In this document: positions 25,023 to 37,800 of the stretch, one piece after another
Numbering within the stretch: the stretch's first letter is position 1
How the letters are laid out: each line of letters starts with the position of its first letter
DNA from: Globodera rostochiensis
Lineage: Eukaryota; Nematoda; Chromadorea; Rhabditida; Heteroderidae
Reading direction: 5' to 3'
NCBI GenBank assembly: GCA_018350325.1
Contig: JAEVLN010000004.1
Location: 3,720,001-3,784,000, forward strand
Length of the DNA stretch: 64,000 bases
Notes under the pieces: model-generated
What the model was told of the DNA's origin: nothing
Databases searched by the model: none
Seen by the model: the letters and a program-made list of their open reading frames with translations, nothing else
Program-made: the position numbers and the translations under genes

Positions 25023-26025
25023 AAGCGAACGAAACATCTTAAGCTTGTTCGGAATAAAGCTTTTGTCAACTGAATATGTATTTATTTATTTATTGTTATC
25101 ACTTCAGTGACTATTTTGAATAGACTTATTGTTGTACAATTCATTTACCCAAACAAGGCGGAATTTAATGGTGGGCGAGGGCTTTCAAGTCACACCAAAT
25201 GAGGAGAAAATCACATTGCTAACAGCTGAGGCGGAACTACCAGCAGATGCCGGTAGAAGCTTTTTTTTAGTATTGGACTAATGGGAGTTTAATGTCAGGT
25301 GCTGGTGACAAGGGCGGAGGTGACACAAACCCGTTGAGTGTGGTGAAAAAAGCGTGCATAAATGGCAGTCTGAGGATACCGGTGATGTTTAGTAATTTGA
25401 AATAAGTGCTAAATGGTGTTATTTTACTATGGTATTTATTTATCAGGACTCCCAAGTATGTGCCGCATTTTATGACTAGCCGATGAGGCTAATTTTTCAA
25501 AATTAGGATTTGGAGTTTGTTGACTATTTTTTTAAACAAATGTCAATAAAAAATTTTTAATTGCTTAGCAGCTCTGCAGGCTAAAAGCAAAAAAATGCGG
25601 CTTTTCGAAATTTTCATTGGGGAACTCTGCTTTCTCTCTACTGCTTAATAATGCTAAAACTTTGGCTTTTTTCCCGCTCACATTTAAATGTATGTTAATT
25701 GGATATCCCTTTTCATCTTGACGAGTGATTCCCACCAATTCCTCTGTTGTCGAATGAGGCGGCAAATGCTTTAGAGATTTTATCGCTATCAATCGCCGAA
25801 TTGAGGGTAGTCGAGTAGTGGAGGTTTCCCTCTGACAGCGCGTTCGGATATTCTCCGCTCATTCAAGTTTTTAGTCGGCAATGACTGCCGTGGATCTTTA
25901 AGTTTGAAAGCCGGAACTGCCTCATTTTACTAAGTTGTCTGGGTAATTGACTTTAATATTTCATTTTAATCTAAATCTCTTTCTTTTTGAAGACTGAAAA
26001 GCTAATTTCTGTCCCTTTGCTGCAG
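25023..26025. other. Intergenic, no supported gene
   Basis: AT-rich DNA between the ARL14EP-domain gene and the first transporter. A 75-codon open stretch on the minus strand (25792-25565) has only a non-ATG start and no recognisable domain. I see no RNA gene or clear repeat. Confidence 0.6.
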
Positions 26026-28045
26026 ATGGGCGTTGAGGTGCGCCGTGAACGGCCTTCCGGTGTACAAGACGCTTCCATCAAATTAGCTGTGCTCATTTGG
26101 CTCACCATTCAGAATGCCGTTCATGCGCTGTTGCTCAGATATTCAAGGGTAGGTTGTCGGTTAGACAAAACAAAAATATTCGGGGGTATAAAGTGCCGAT
26201 TTACATTTGTATGGACTATAATCCGTTTTAAAGGTCAGGGACGTGCCGGACATGTACTTCTCCACGGTAGCCGTTTTTTGGACTGAGATCATCAAGCTTT
26301 GTGTGTGTTTGGTGATGGTGGGCCGAGATTCGAACAGCGGTTTGGGGTAGTTATTTTGAACTAAAAACCTTAATTTTGTGTAATTCTTTGGAAAATTCAT
26401 AAAGTTCTCTGGTTGTTTAATTTAATTTTTGTTAGTGGTTTTTTATTGCTGAAGCGGCAAGTGTTTGATCAGCCAAGAGACACACTCAAAGTGTGCCTTC
26501 CGTCAATGCTCTACATCCTCCAGAACAACCTTTTCTATACCGCCGCTTCGCATCTCAACGCGGCAACTTTCATGGTGCCTTTCTCCATTGGACTTATTAT
26601 GGTATTTTATTCAGATCGTTTCCCAACTGAAAATCTTCTCGGCCGCTATCTTTTCCATCATTTTGCTCAACCGTTCGTTGGCCCGTTCTCAATGGATGTC
26701 TCTGTGTGTTCTCTTCGTTGGCGTTTGTTTTGTTCAATTCCAACCCGAAGAGCACCACCACACCAAAGGCCGAAAACATTTGGCAATTGAACAGAATGTG
26801 TTGACTGGTGGGTGACCCGTGGAGAGTATTCACTGGCGTGGCATAGCGAAACATGTAGGAGGCGTAGCCTGGGGGAAGGGGCTTACGCCCTTATCGACCA
26901 CTAAAAGAATTTGTCCAGGGGACGGAGAATGAAAGTTTTGGTTGTATCAAATTGGTATCAACCATCTTTCAATAATGAAAATGAAAAAAAGCCATTTGCT
27001 ACGCTTCAGAAAAATGGGTATGCATAATTTCATTTTTTACAGGTTTCACCGCCGCGTCCGTCGCTTGTGGTCTTTCAGGATTTTCGGGCGTTTTTTTCGA
27101 GAAAATATTGAAGGGTTCTGCGCCGGTGTCGCTCTGGATGCGTGTAGGGAAGGGAGGGGATGATTGATGCCCAGGGGAGGTGGGGTTCGGGAACGTTCGG
27201 TCGAGAAAAGTCGCTGGTTGGAAGTGTATTTTGAAGAAAAAAAGGGTGGCATATTTTATCAGTAAAGGCCGTGTCGATTGAAGCCAACTGATTTTTTTGC
27301 GCAAATTCTTTACTTTCCTCTCCCCACCCCTCTAAAAAACATGGGCTTTGTGTTATTGGAAACCAATGGATGGGTATGGCATTATTTCATTAGTTTTTGC
27401 GTTTAGTTTTTTATCTTCATCCCATTACAGAATGTGCAAATGTCGGTTTTTGCTGTCCCCGTCAGTTTCGTGGCAGCTTTTATCCAGGTTATCATAATCT
27501 TTTCTGATTGCCCTTTTTTTTTCTCCGCCCCAACTTGCCCCCCACCCAACCCCCTCACACTCAGGACGGTGCTAAGATCAAGGAGCACGGGTTCATGCAC
27601 GGATGGGACGGCGTTGTATGGCTAACGTCTTTTTGGTATGCCGTCGGCGGCCTTTCGGTGGCTGTTTGCATAAAATATGCGGACAACATTGCCAAAAACT
27701 TTGCTACTTCCGTGGCGATCATTTTGGCCACGCTCGGCTCCATCCATTTCTTTGGGTTTCAGCCAAGTCTTCTCTTTACGCTCGGTGCAATGCTTGTCAT
27801 ATTGGTGAGTTAGCTAACAAAAAGGTTCACGATGTCACAAATATATAATTTTTAATTGCATGTAAATGCCAGATCTCAAACGCATTTTGTACCACTTGTA
27901 GAGCATCTTCCTCTACTCATCCTCGTCAATTTTTGTCCGATGCTTCAACACTTACGGGTCCTCCTCTTCCTTCTCATCGTTGTCCCGCTTTTCGTCCTTT
28001 AAAGCTGCGTCAAACTCGTCCAACTTTCTTCCCCAAAAACAATAA
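26026..28045 (+). CDS. Nucleotide-sugar transporter, SLC35A type, first copy
   Basis: Multi-pass Golgi/ER antiporter that exchanges a UDP-sugar for UMP. The ATG at 26026 follows ctttgctgcag directly, which would suit SL trans-splicing. Exon 1 (26026-26148) encodes AVLIWLTIQNAVHALLLRYS and exon 2 (26234-26346) VPDMYFSTVAVFWTEIIKLC. Then follow [74 protein letters not shown] and SIFLYSS. The stop is at 28043-28045. The pattern QNN..Y.A..L.A.TF..V.QLKI and KYADNI.K.FA is the SLC35A hallmark, as in UDP-galactose/UDP-GlcNAc transporters. The exact sugar cannot be read from sequence. The last exon has a Ser/Phe-rich tail (RCFNTYGSSSSFSSLSRF). A paralogue follows 1 kb downstream. Confidence 0.87.
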
Positions 28046-29040
28046 TTGTTTGGACACAACCAATTTGGTGGAACCCTTCTTCTGGCAGCGTGCAAATTTT
28101 TGACCATTTGATTTTTGTAACTTTTTGCTGCTTTTATTCTTTTTTGACTGTTTTATGCTTATAAATTAATGTTAGAAGCGATTTTGCAATAATACCTCAT
28201 TTATTGTAAATTCGATGCAATGTGATTAACACGACGTGACCTTTACCAATCTTTTGGCTGTTCTTTTCATAAGTAAATCATTCCCTCATAAACATCGTTA
28301 ATGTTATTTTTTAGTGCCCTAATCTGTGTTTTCTTTCTACACTCCTGTGATAAGACATTCGTTGCTTCTCTTCTTTCATCTTCTCCGCAGTCCATCCATC
28401 AAATCAATCAATCGTTTTGTCTATGGCAAATTACAAGAACGGTGGATAGAATAATTAGTCCAGATAATTAAGCTGAAATCGAGATCGGGCGAACACAGCG
28501 CAGAGGCAAAGCATTGATGTATTTCCGGGGTGGGGTATTTTTGTTATTACTCTTCGACCCCCCCCCCCCCCAATGTTATGTTTAGTAGCCAATGACTTTG
28601 ATCGATGACTGGTTTCTTCTTCCACATAAATATTCATTTTTTGGACATTTCAAGCATTTGAATCATCATATCAGATTTATTTCTGCTTAATATATAAATA
28701 TTAAATTGTTTTAATGCATTGGTCTTTTTGATGTTAATATATTTGTTAATGACCGATAAGTGATAAATAATACTGGCGCTAGTAAATGCTAAAATTCGGA
28801 CACAAATCAAAGATAGGGCCTCATAGTCAGGTTGAGCCAGAAGTGCTGTTTCTGCTCTTTCTGTACTTACAAAAATTGTATGACGAAGAAAAGGGTGAAG
28901 GGAACATGAGCGGCCTTTCTCTCAATAATCATGAAAACCTCTTTTCTTGTTTTTTTGTATTAAATTTTATATTTTCACCAGTGAAGGTTGTTAACAGTTA
29001 TAGGTATCTTTTAAGGAAGGAACATTACATATTTTATACG
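28046..29040. other. Intergenic between the two transporters
   Basis: AT-rich, with one poly-C run (28558-28571). No gene is supported. It contains the 3' UTR of the first transporter and presumably the promoter of the second. Confidence 0.6.
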
Positions 29041-31321
29041 ATGGACTCAATGCCCGGCAATTTGCCAGCGGTTGTTGAGGCATCAGATAAAGAAGAAGAA
29101 GAACAGAGCAAGTCGGCGGAGGAGAGAGAAGAAGGGAAAGGATTGTTGGATCGTCCAATTGGTGAGCGGAATATCCGCTGGCGTTGAACCACTCTTTCAC
29201 TTCAGAAAAAGCAGCGATTCGTCCGCTTCTGCTTAAGTACGTGTCGTTGTTGGTGCTTGTGCTGCAAAGCACTTGCCACGTGTTGATGTCGAGCTATGCT
29301 ACGAATCGTTTGCCTAAAACGGAGTATTCATGCGACAAAGACCCGCCTTTCCTGAAAACGGAAATGAATTATTCACTTTTTAGCTTTTTACCTTTTGCCT
29401 GTGAAATAAAACGTTTTCTAATCTTTGTTTTCCTTTTCAGGTGCTTGTCTTCTTCAATGAGCTGGTCAAATTCGTCGCAGCGCTGACATTGTTTTTCATC
29501 AGTTCCAATGATTTTCGCAGGTGCATTTTTTGCTTTCATTTAAATGGTTAACAGTGTAAAGGAAATGGTTTAGGGCGTTTCATCTTCTTCACTCATCATT
29601 TCATCTCCAATTTTGTAGACACCCTCAAAGTTGGTATTCCTGCGTCCATCTACCTGGTTCAGAATATCCTCGTCTATTTGGTTGGTGGTACCTTTTGAAC
29701 TGGACTATTTTGTTAATAATTTTAATTAAGGCAATTGAACAGTTGGACGGTGGAACCTATATAGTATTTGATTTTTGGCGAGAGGGTGGAGAGTTTTGTT
29801 GTTAACCATTTTTTTGCATAGGTCACTTACCAACTGAAAATTCTGACCACCGCTATGTTCACTGTGCTAATACTGAAGCGAAGACTGTCTTTTTTCCAAT
29901 GGATGGCGCTGCTCGTTCTGGTTGCCGGAGTTGCCATCGTTCTATACGTGAGTGGCAATATTCCGGGTGGGGCGATAGGCACGGTTGGTTGGGGTAAGTT
30001 CGAGAAAGGAATGAAGATCCTGATAAAAGTGTTTCTTGTTGGCTCAAAAACCAGAAAATAATATTTTTAGGAGCAATAAGCTTCAACATCAGGAATTTTT
30101 AGTGTGACAAGAACGACTGTGAAGTGTTCTCTTCAGAGCCCCAAATAACGTCCAACGCTTCTCTTCTGGCAAAAACAACAAATTCGACGTCTATAAGTAC
30201 ATCAACAGATCGTATGGAAATTTCCTCGATAATAAAGTTATAAATTTTGCTATATTACCAAAAAGGTCTCAACTGTAAGAAGGAGAAGAATGCCTTTCTA
30301 GGCTTATTATACGTTTTGGTCGCCTGTTTTCTGTCCGGCTTTGCTGGCATTTACTTCGAGAAGATTTTGAAGGGCAGCGAAGTGTCCATTTGGCTGCGCA
30401 ACGTCCAACTGTCCGTCTTATCAATGCCAATACTTCTCGCCATAATTGGAGTTGGCAATTTTCCTATTTTCTTCCAAACCAATTTTTAGGTACAAGATTT
30501 TGATGTGATTCAAAGGAAAGGCTTTATGTACGGCTTCGATTACATAATTTGGTCAATCGTACTGTTACAAGGTGACCATTTTAGTGTGAATGACTAATTC
30601 AAATCCAATTTTTCGTTTGAGACGCGTTTCCAAAACCGCTTTAAAACGTTTGTGTTGGATGACATAAAACAATAAACTATTACTTGGCTGTTTAACCTGC
30701 TCTTTTTTGATGATTTTTTTTTGTTTTTCATAGCCGTTGGGGGCCTCGTCGTTGCGGTTGTCATCAAATACGCGGATAACATTTTGAAGGCGTTCGCCAC
30801 CGCCGTGTCCATTTTGGTCGCAACGATTGCGTCCATTATCCTCCTTAACACCAAACCTAAGCTGATGTTCTTTTTGGGGGCTGTGAGTTTCCAATTGAAT
30901 AATGAAACTTAAAATTCAAAAGAAAATCGCGATAAATTTAAGCAAAAAAAAATTTGCTGCGGCAACACCAAAAGTTAGTGATCGTTTTTACACGGGGCTC
31001 GATTATCAGCGGAAAATTGCGAATCTTCATTCAAAAACTGCACTTCTTTTCGCCTAAGAGTCGTTACAAAACTTATTTTTGAATTAACAGTCTAAAGGAG
31101 TGGACGGATTTATTCTGTCCGTAGTTTACTTTTTCTAATTTTAGGCCCTTGTGATTGCCGCCGTTGTAATCTACAGTATTTTCCCATACCGGACGAAGGA
31201 AAAAACCCCAATTGTGAAGAAGTGTGGAAAGGAAAATCTGGAGGAATTGCAAGTGATCGTGAATGGGGGTGAGGGAGGCCAGCAGGAGGACGAGGAGCAG
31301 GAGAACCGAGAAACTAAATAA
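29041..31321 (+). CDS. Nucleotide-sugar transporter, SLC35A type, second copy
   Basis: It begins [20 protein letters not shown], a long acidic cytosolic N terminus absent from its neighbour. Membrane segments follow: [140 protein letters not shown] and [20 protein letters not shown]. The tail is acidic and Gln/Glu-rich and ends in ENRETK with stop at 31319-31321. The YQLKI and KYADNI.K.FA signatures place it with SLC35A UDP-sugar transporters. Exon order mirrors the upstream copy, so the pair arose by tandem duplication, but sequence divergence shows this was ancient. Substrate not assignable. Confidence 0.87.
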
Positions 31322-31447
31322 GACAAAACAATTGTATTTGGCAAAGGGTCAGTGAGTCCCCCCCCCCCCGAAACTTTGTTCAATTTTTCTGGGCTTATCT
31401 TTCTTTCTGTAGAAAAAGCTTTGTTGTTTTTTTGTCAAATTTTTGAT

Positions 31448-31590
31448 TCGTTCTTGTTATATATAGAGATTGCCTGTTTATACCATTTGTTCTTGTTATA
31501 TATAAAGAGATTGTCTGCTTATACCATTTCGTTTATCTGTTTATACCATTTCGTTCTTGTTATATATAAAGAGATTGCCTGTCTATCACA
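31448..31590. repeat. Minisatellite, about 41-45-bp unit, three-plus copies
   Basis: Units of the form cgttcttgttatatataaag, agattgcctg, tttataccattt repeat between the transporter and the DNMBP-like gene. The rest of 31322-31834 is AT-rich with no gene seen. Confidence 0.75.
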
Positions 31591-31834
31591 TATCGTGCAA
31601 TGCAACGTATAAATTACTGTATTTTGTGAGACACTTCGTATTACGTTCACATTTTGCCAAGTGTTGTGGGGTGCTCGGTTTGGCGCGACCAATTTGGCTC
31701 CCACACAAAATACTATGTGTATTGACCACAAATCTTAATAATGATTAAACAAAATCGAAAAACCCATTCAATCAATTTTAATACCATTACTAAGAACTTT
31801 CAACTTTTCAATTTGGATTTCTTCGCTGCTGCTG

Positions 31835-34800
31835 ATGGCCTCCTCTCTGTACAGCAATGCGACCGCCCCTCTGAAGGAATCAGATGCAAATTTTTCACAA
31901 CTCCAGCAGCACATTTACGACTTTCCAACCGAGTTCAGCTGCTCAAAAAGTACGTTGAGTCTTGAAGAAGGACTCATTTCGAACGACAGCAGCTGTTTGG
32001 AGCGAAATCGACCGTATTGTCGGGCGTTGTACGATTTTCGGTAATTTCGAAGCTGGTTTTCGATTTTTAAGAATGTTAATGAAAATTTTGATTTTTTAGT
32101 AATTTATCTAAGTTTTCGTTTTGAAATGTGATTTTAGGAGTGATTTTCCGAATGAGCTCGGATTTTCCGCCGGCGACCTTATATTTATTGAAAGACGAGC
32201 GAATGACGAATGGTTGGAAGGCGAATGTCAGTCGAACGGTCGACGGGGCCTTTTTCCGCAGACTTTTGTGGACATTGTTGTGCCTTTGCACGGCGAAGAA
32301 GCGGTGGGTGTGCTAAGACTAAGTTCAAAGTTTGAATTGGATACATTGGGAGGGGGGGTCCATGTTTCCCGAATATTATATTCAATTTGTTTGGGGAAAG
32401 ATTCGTTTCTCCATTCCTTTGTTTTTAGACGGATGAAGATTTTAAGGCGGTTGATCAGAGCTGATATGATAAAAAAAATTCGGATGAAACGATTTTTTCC
32501 GGCTCTTAAACATTGTTTTCGATGAAAATGGATTAGATAAATAAATATTGACCAAAATCCCGAGTCGAAACGATAAAATTTACGAAACTAAGCGCAATAG
32601 GTAACTCCCAAAAACGAGAAACTGTATAAGGTGTTTTTACAATTTGTGGGAGGTCCAAACCTAATTTTGGCACGTCATCGTTTCTACAAAAGAATTTCAC
32701 AGATTATTAAAAGTTTTTTCCAAAATTTTTAATTTGAGTCCTTAGCTTCAAAAAGAATGGCGTGAGTGATCGACATAATAGACACAAACCAAAAAGATTA
32801 TCCATAATATTAGCTCTCAGATTCCATTTGATTAGTCTAATTATAGTAAATTTGACAAAAAAATCTTATGCAAGCCGCAGGATTCGAACCTGCGCCCTCC
32901 GAAGAGGACTGCGACCTGAGCGCAGCGCCTTAGACCACTCGGCCAGACTTGCACATTTCGTGTCCTTTTCTTTTTACTAAAAACAAACAGAAATTTAAAA
33001 TTTTGTGGCCATTTAACTATTGATTTCTGCACAGGTGTCCATTAGTTCGGCCGTCCAATTCACTTCCGCTGCGATTGAAGATGATTCAAACGACCAGATT
33101 GGGTCGGTTCCAAAAAATGACTTTTCCTTATTTAAATTCTAAATTCACTTTAAACACGAAAAAAGTGAAGGAGTTAGACGTCTACGATTTTTTTTAACAA
33201 AAAAAACCTCAATCGACTCCACTCTAACAAATAAGCCTAACCCATGAATCTGAAAAAAAAATTTTTGTGCCAAAGCAAAGAAGTTATGGCCCCTCAAAGT
33301 TGGCCAAAACCATAGGGGGGACCCTTTTGGTCATGGAAATTTTTTTCTTAATTTTCGAAAATTTCAATCGATTCAAAATTTTTTTACCAAAAAGGTCCCC
33401 TCTATGGTTCGTCAACTGTGAGGGGCTATAACTTGCTTCAAAGTGGTTTCCGCGCTGTAAATTTTTTTTTTGCACATTAGAGAAGGAAAGGAGGCGATTA
33501 GTATATGATTTGATAGGAAAATTGGAGACGTTTTTTCCTTTACCTTTACCTTAAAATTTACAGTGTTGCCTCTGTATTGTACGACTTTGAACCGCGTTTT
33601 CCGGATGAACTGCCGCTGCGTGCGGGTGAAAGCGTTCAAGTGCTGCAGTTGGTCAGCACAGAATGGGTCAAATGCAGGTGTTGACCGACACCCGTCTTTC
33701 TTTATTTTCACGAATACAAACGCCAAATTTAAGGGAACCAACGAACGGATTGGTTGGGGTCGCTCCACAAAGTTTTCTGCACATTTTTCTCGACACGGCG
33801 AACGAAGGCACAAACCAGTTCGTGGAACTTCCTCTATCATTAGCAGAACTATCCGAGAACAGTGAGAAAGGTATCAATTTAATGGCACCGTTGGACACCA
33901 GTTCACACAATTGACTATTTTCTTTGTTTCATTAAGATGCGACGAGACCATGGGATGTTTCGCTTTTCCAATCTTCGGATTTGCAGCAATCGACGGGACT
34001 TTCTTCCACTTGTCCTTCCGTTGTCGGCACCGCTTCCGCGGCGGGCACTGCCAGCGAACAAATCGTTGTGCCACCGCCGCCACGACCGCCGCCACCGAAA
34101 TTGCCTCCAGCAACGGAAGTATTGTTGTTGCCTGCACTTTCATTCCCAAACAAATTAAAGTCAGCGAAATTGCCTTCCTCAACATCGGCTTCTTCGTCAT
34201 CGGTGTTTTCGACGAAAAGTTCGTCGAAGAAGGCGTCATCGTTACGAAAGAAACAATCGAAAGTGACGTCATCGGCCAAAAGGCAATCCTTTCAGCCTCA
34301 TCAGCACAGCGTGGAATTGGTGGATGAAGCAGACGAAAGTCTGGTGGTCGGTGTGTCTAGTGCTGGACGAGAAGTCCAAGGAGTTCATTCGAAGTCATCA
34401 AATCCGCACCTGCTGGTGCAGAACGCAACAATGAATGCAGCAGTCTCACAATCCGAATCAAAGCAGAAAGTGGTGCTTGATCTTTTGAACACGGAACGGT
34501 CGTATTTGTTCGACCTGAACACGTGGGAAATGGTGCTGACGGCTTTTGGACAAATTAATTAACTTTCATATACAATATTTTCCATGTTAGTCTATCCAAG
34601 AAAGTGCCGAATTGGGTGCTGAAGACAAAAAGGCGCTGACCAACGGTTATGTGCCGCTTAAACAACTCTCGCAGACACTCATCGCGACAATTGAGGCGCA
34701 TAAAGGCAATTACAACTCGGAAATTATTATTAGTTTTAAATTTTAGACCTTCCTTCGGGCGACCAACACTTTGGCCAGTCTTTCATGGAGTTGAAAGACC

Positions 34801-37800
34801 GCTTTTTTGGTACAATTTAAAAATAAAGAAATTGGTGTATTTGTTTTTAGGTGCTTATGCTTACCATTTTCGTTACGTCGAACAAATCAGTATTATTGTG
34901 GAGAATGTAATAAAAGCTTTTGACAATACTTTGTCGTTGTTTTTATTCAGGAAGAGGACGCGCCGCTTCAAAAAGCTCTTCAAAAGTGCTTGTTGGCCAT
35001 ACGTCAGCGGGGCTCCAACGTTTTCGACGTGCCCACCGCAGTGTCACGGCCGATTCAACGGTGTCTGAAGTATCCGCTTTATATCGGCGAGCTGCTGAAG
35101 GTTGTGCCAACAATTCAGTAAAATAATTTTTTCATTTTGCAGAACACACCCATCCAGCACCCCGACCACCCAAAATTGATGGAATCGCTTCGACAGTTCG
35201 GCACTTTGGCTTCTCGCATGAATGAGTGCAAACGAAGAAAGGAACTCAGTAATCCCCTTTAAGTATTTATATTCTTTTTTTCTTTCCGTTCACTTTTAAG
35301 TTCGCAAATATCGGACTCAGGAGCAGCTGTCGCTGGCCGATCGTCTATCGCGCATCAACATGCACTCGCTGGTGAAGAAGAGCAATCGGCTAAAGTACCG
35401 TATCAACCGTTCCATCGGGCTTAGCACGGTACGGTACACTGAATTTGACTACCTCGTCCAACTGCTGGAGGAAGCGGAACGACGCCTGTGCAAATTTCTC
35501 TACTGCGCCCAACTGTACAAGAAGCAAATTGAGCAGTCTGTGAAACGGCACGAGGACAGCTACAAGGGTACTTACTAACTCCGCCCATGTCCTGTTCATG
35601 CACATAATTTGGAAATTTAAGCAAAATGAAATAATCCAAAGAGCTCTTGGGTGGCTGTCACATTTTTTGCACGGCTTTTTACAGGCGTTTGTCATGCGCA
35701 GGACGAAAATGTTGTGAAAGCGTTTGCAACGATGTTTCGGCGTTTGGACGAGCTGTGCCGGCGCTATTTGCAAACATTTGACCAGGAAGTGATCACCGAA
35801 GGCAAAAAGTTGGTGCGCAGTGACCTCGCCAAATTGGTGCACAAACGCTTCGACAAGTTGGCCGATTACGAAATCGCAAAAACGACAAACAAAAATGTAA
35901 GTTTTTTTTCATTGTGAGTTTTATTGTTCTGCTAGTTATTGTAATTTACTTATTCAAAAAATTAATAAACTTGCCGAAAACCCTGTTCAGTCTGAGGAGG
36001 TGGAGATGCGCCGTGCCGAGTTCGAAGCGCTCAACAACCAAATCAAAACCCAACTGCCTCGTGTTATCGGCACAATTAATTCGGTGAGTAGCCCAACGAA
36101 GAATGTTTTTATTATATACTTTCAGCGCGTTCTCGAACTTATTCAACGCGTCAGCGAACTTGACTCGGGATTTTTGCGTCGGCTTGACGAATGGTTTGCC
36201 AACGAACGACCAGAGGTATTTATTTACCAATTTGGCAAAATTCTTGAAAAAAGTCTGACCATTGCGGTTATTCTCGAAAATTTGCCGTTCCCTAATATTT
36301 TAGAGGGTCCGCGACTGTTTCAACGCCGCTCTTCCGTTCCGCGCCCATCTGTCCGCTTCGCACCGGCAAACTTTGACGGAGCTTAACAGAATCGCGGCAC
36401 ATCTTTCCTCCGGGACGAACGCACTGCACAGAAGTCGGCTTTTTTATTTCAGAAATTTAGCATTTAACGAATTGTTGTGAAATTAAAAAAGGATGAACTT
36501 TTTAATTAATGAATTGACAATTATTGCAGAGAAATCGCTTCGACTTTCTTTGCGAGGACCCAAAACCAACCCCCACCGCCACAACGACGGCGACGAACAG
36601 CAGAAGCGCCCAAAGGCGCAGAAAATACGCGCGCAAACGATGAAAGAGCGGGACGCGCTGGTAAATTAATTTTTAAAATGCAGAAAAATGTTAAATTGTC
36701 TTTTTTGCACAGATGAAGATCTGTCATGCCCAAAAACAGTCGCAACAATTGCGACGCGTACAGTGCGACTGGGAAGGCGCGTCGATGGTGTTGAAGCAAG
36801 GCGATGCGGTGTTGGTGAAGGCACATCGTCAGGACGGCTTTAGGTGGGATTCCATATCGGTGATATGCCACTGTCCGACGGCACGAAAGATTGATAATGA
36901 GTGTTGTTGTAATTGGGAAATGACCGCTCAACTTTGACAGTCTCTGCGACAACGCCGTCACCACCGGACTCGTCCCCGTCAACCTGTTGGGTCCGTTCGA
37001 CAACAGTTTCACCACTCCATTATCTCCCGCGTCCCCAGTTACGGAAAATGGGCCTTACGCAATTACTTCGGCCGATCAATCACAGCCAAACTCTTTCGAT
37101 GGTTCGAAACGATTGAATAAATATTTTTGAGTTTAAAACTCAAAGCATTTTTAATTCTTGCCGCATAACAACCTGCTGGAGTTGACGAACAACATGAAAG
37201 GTGAAAAGATGTCTGAATTTTTTTTAATTTCAGCGCCATTACTTCTGCTTGATTTTTGTGGTTCTCATGCTTCTCAGGACACAAATCAAACAAATCGGGC
37301 GTTGGACAAAATTACGGCTAATTCGGTCAAATACGGCAAAAATGAAAAAAACGATGTGGATTTGATTGGTAATGTCAAAAAAAAGGTTTTATATGAGACT
37401 ATCATCAGACTTTCTCAAGATTTGGAGGATAATTTGATCGATTTGGATTCACCACCCAAAATTGATGTGCAACCACGTGAACTCAAGCCAATCTCGAGCA
37501 GTATTGGCGATCAGATCAAGCCATTCCCGCTGGAGGACTATGAACAGGAGCCGGGAAATAAAAGTGGGTCAAAAATTGATACATGGTTATGGTTGAATGT
37601 AGGATGGTAGGAAAGTTAAGGACATTTATACACGCGTATCTTCGTGCTATTTACTAGTGATGCACGAGAGTCTCGACTCGGGAAAAGTCTCGGGTTTTTT
37701 GGGTCTCGGTATCGAGTATCGGGGTCACGTCTCGGTAATGTGCCTCACTACCATTTACCCTCTTCAGGGGGCTCATCATCATCACCACCGGTGCCGCCAA

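Noticed and set aside
25565..25792. 75-codon minus-strand frame
   Set aside because: No ATG start, no splice partners or domain found; not supported as a gene.
31448..31590. CRISPR-like array
   Set aside because: The units are adjacent with no distinct spacers; it is a minisatellite in a nuclear intergenic region.
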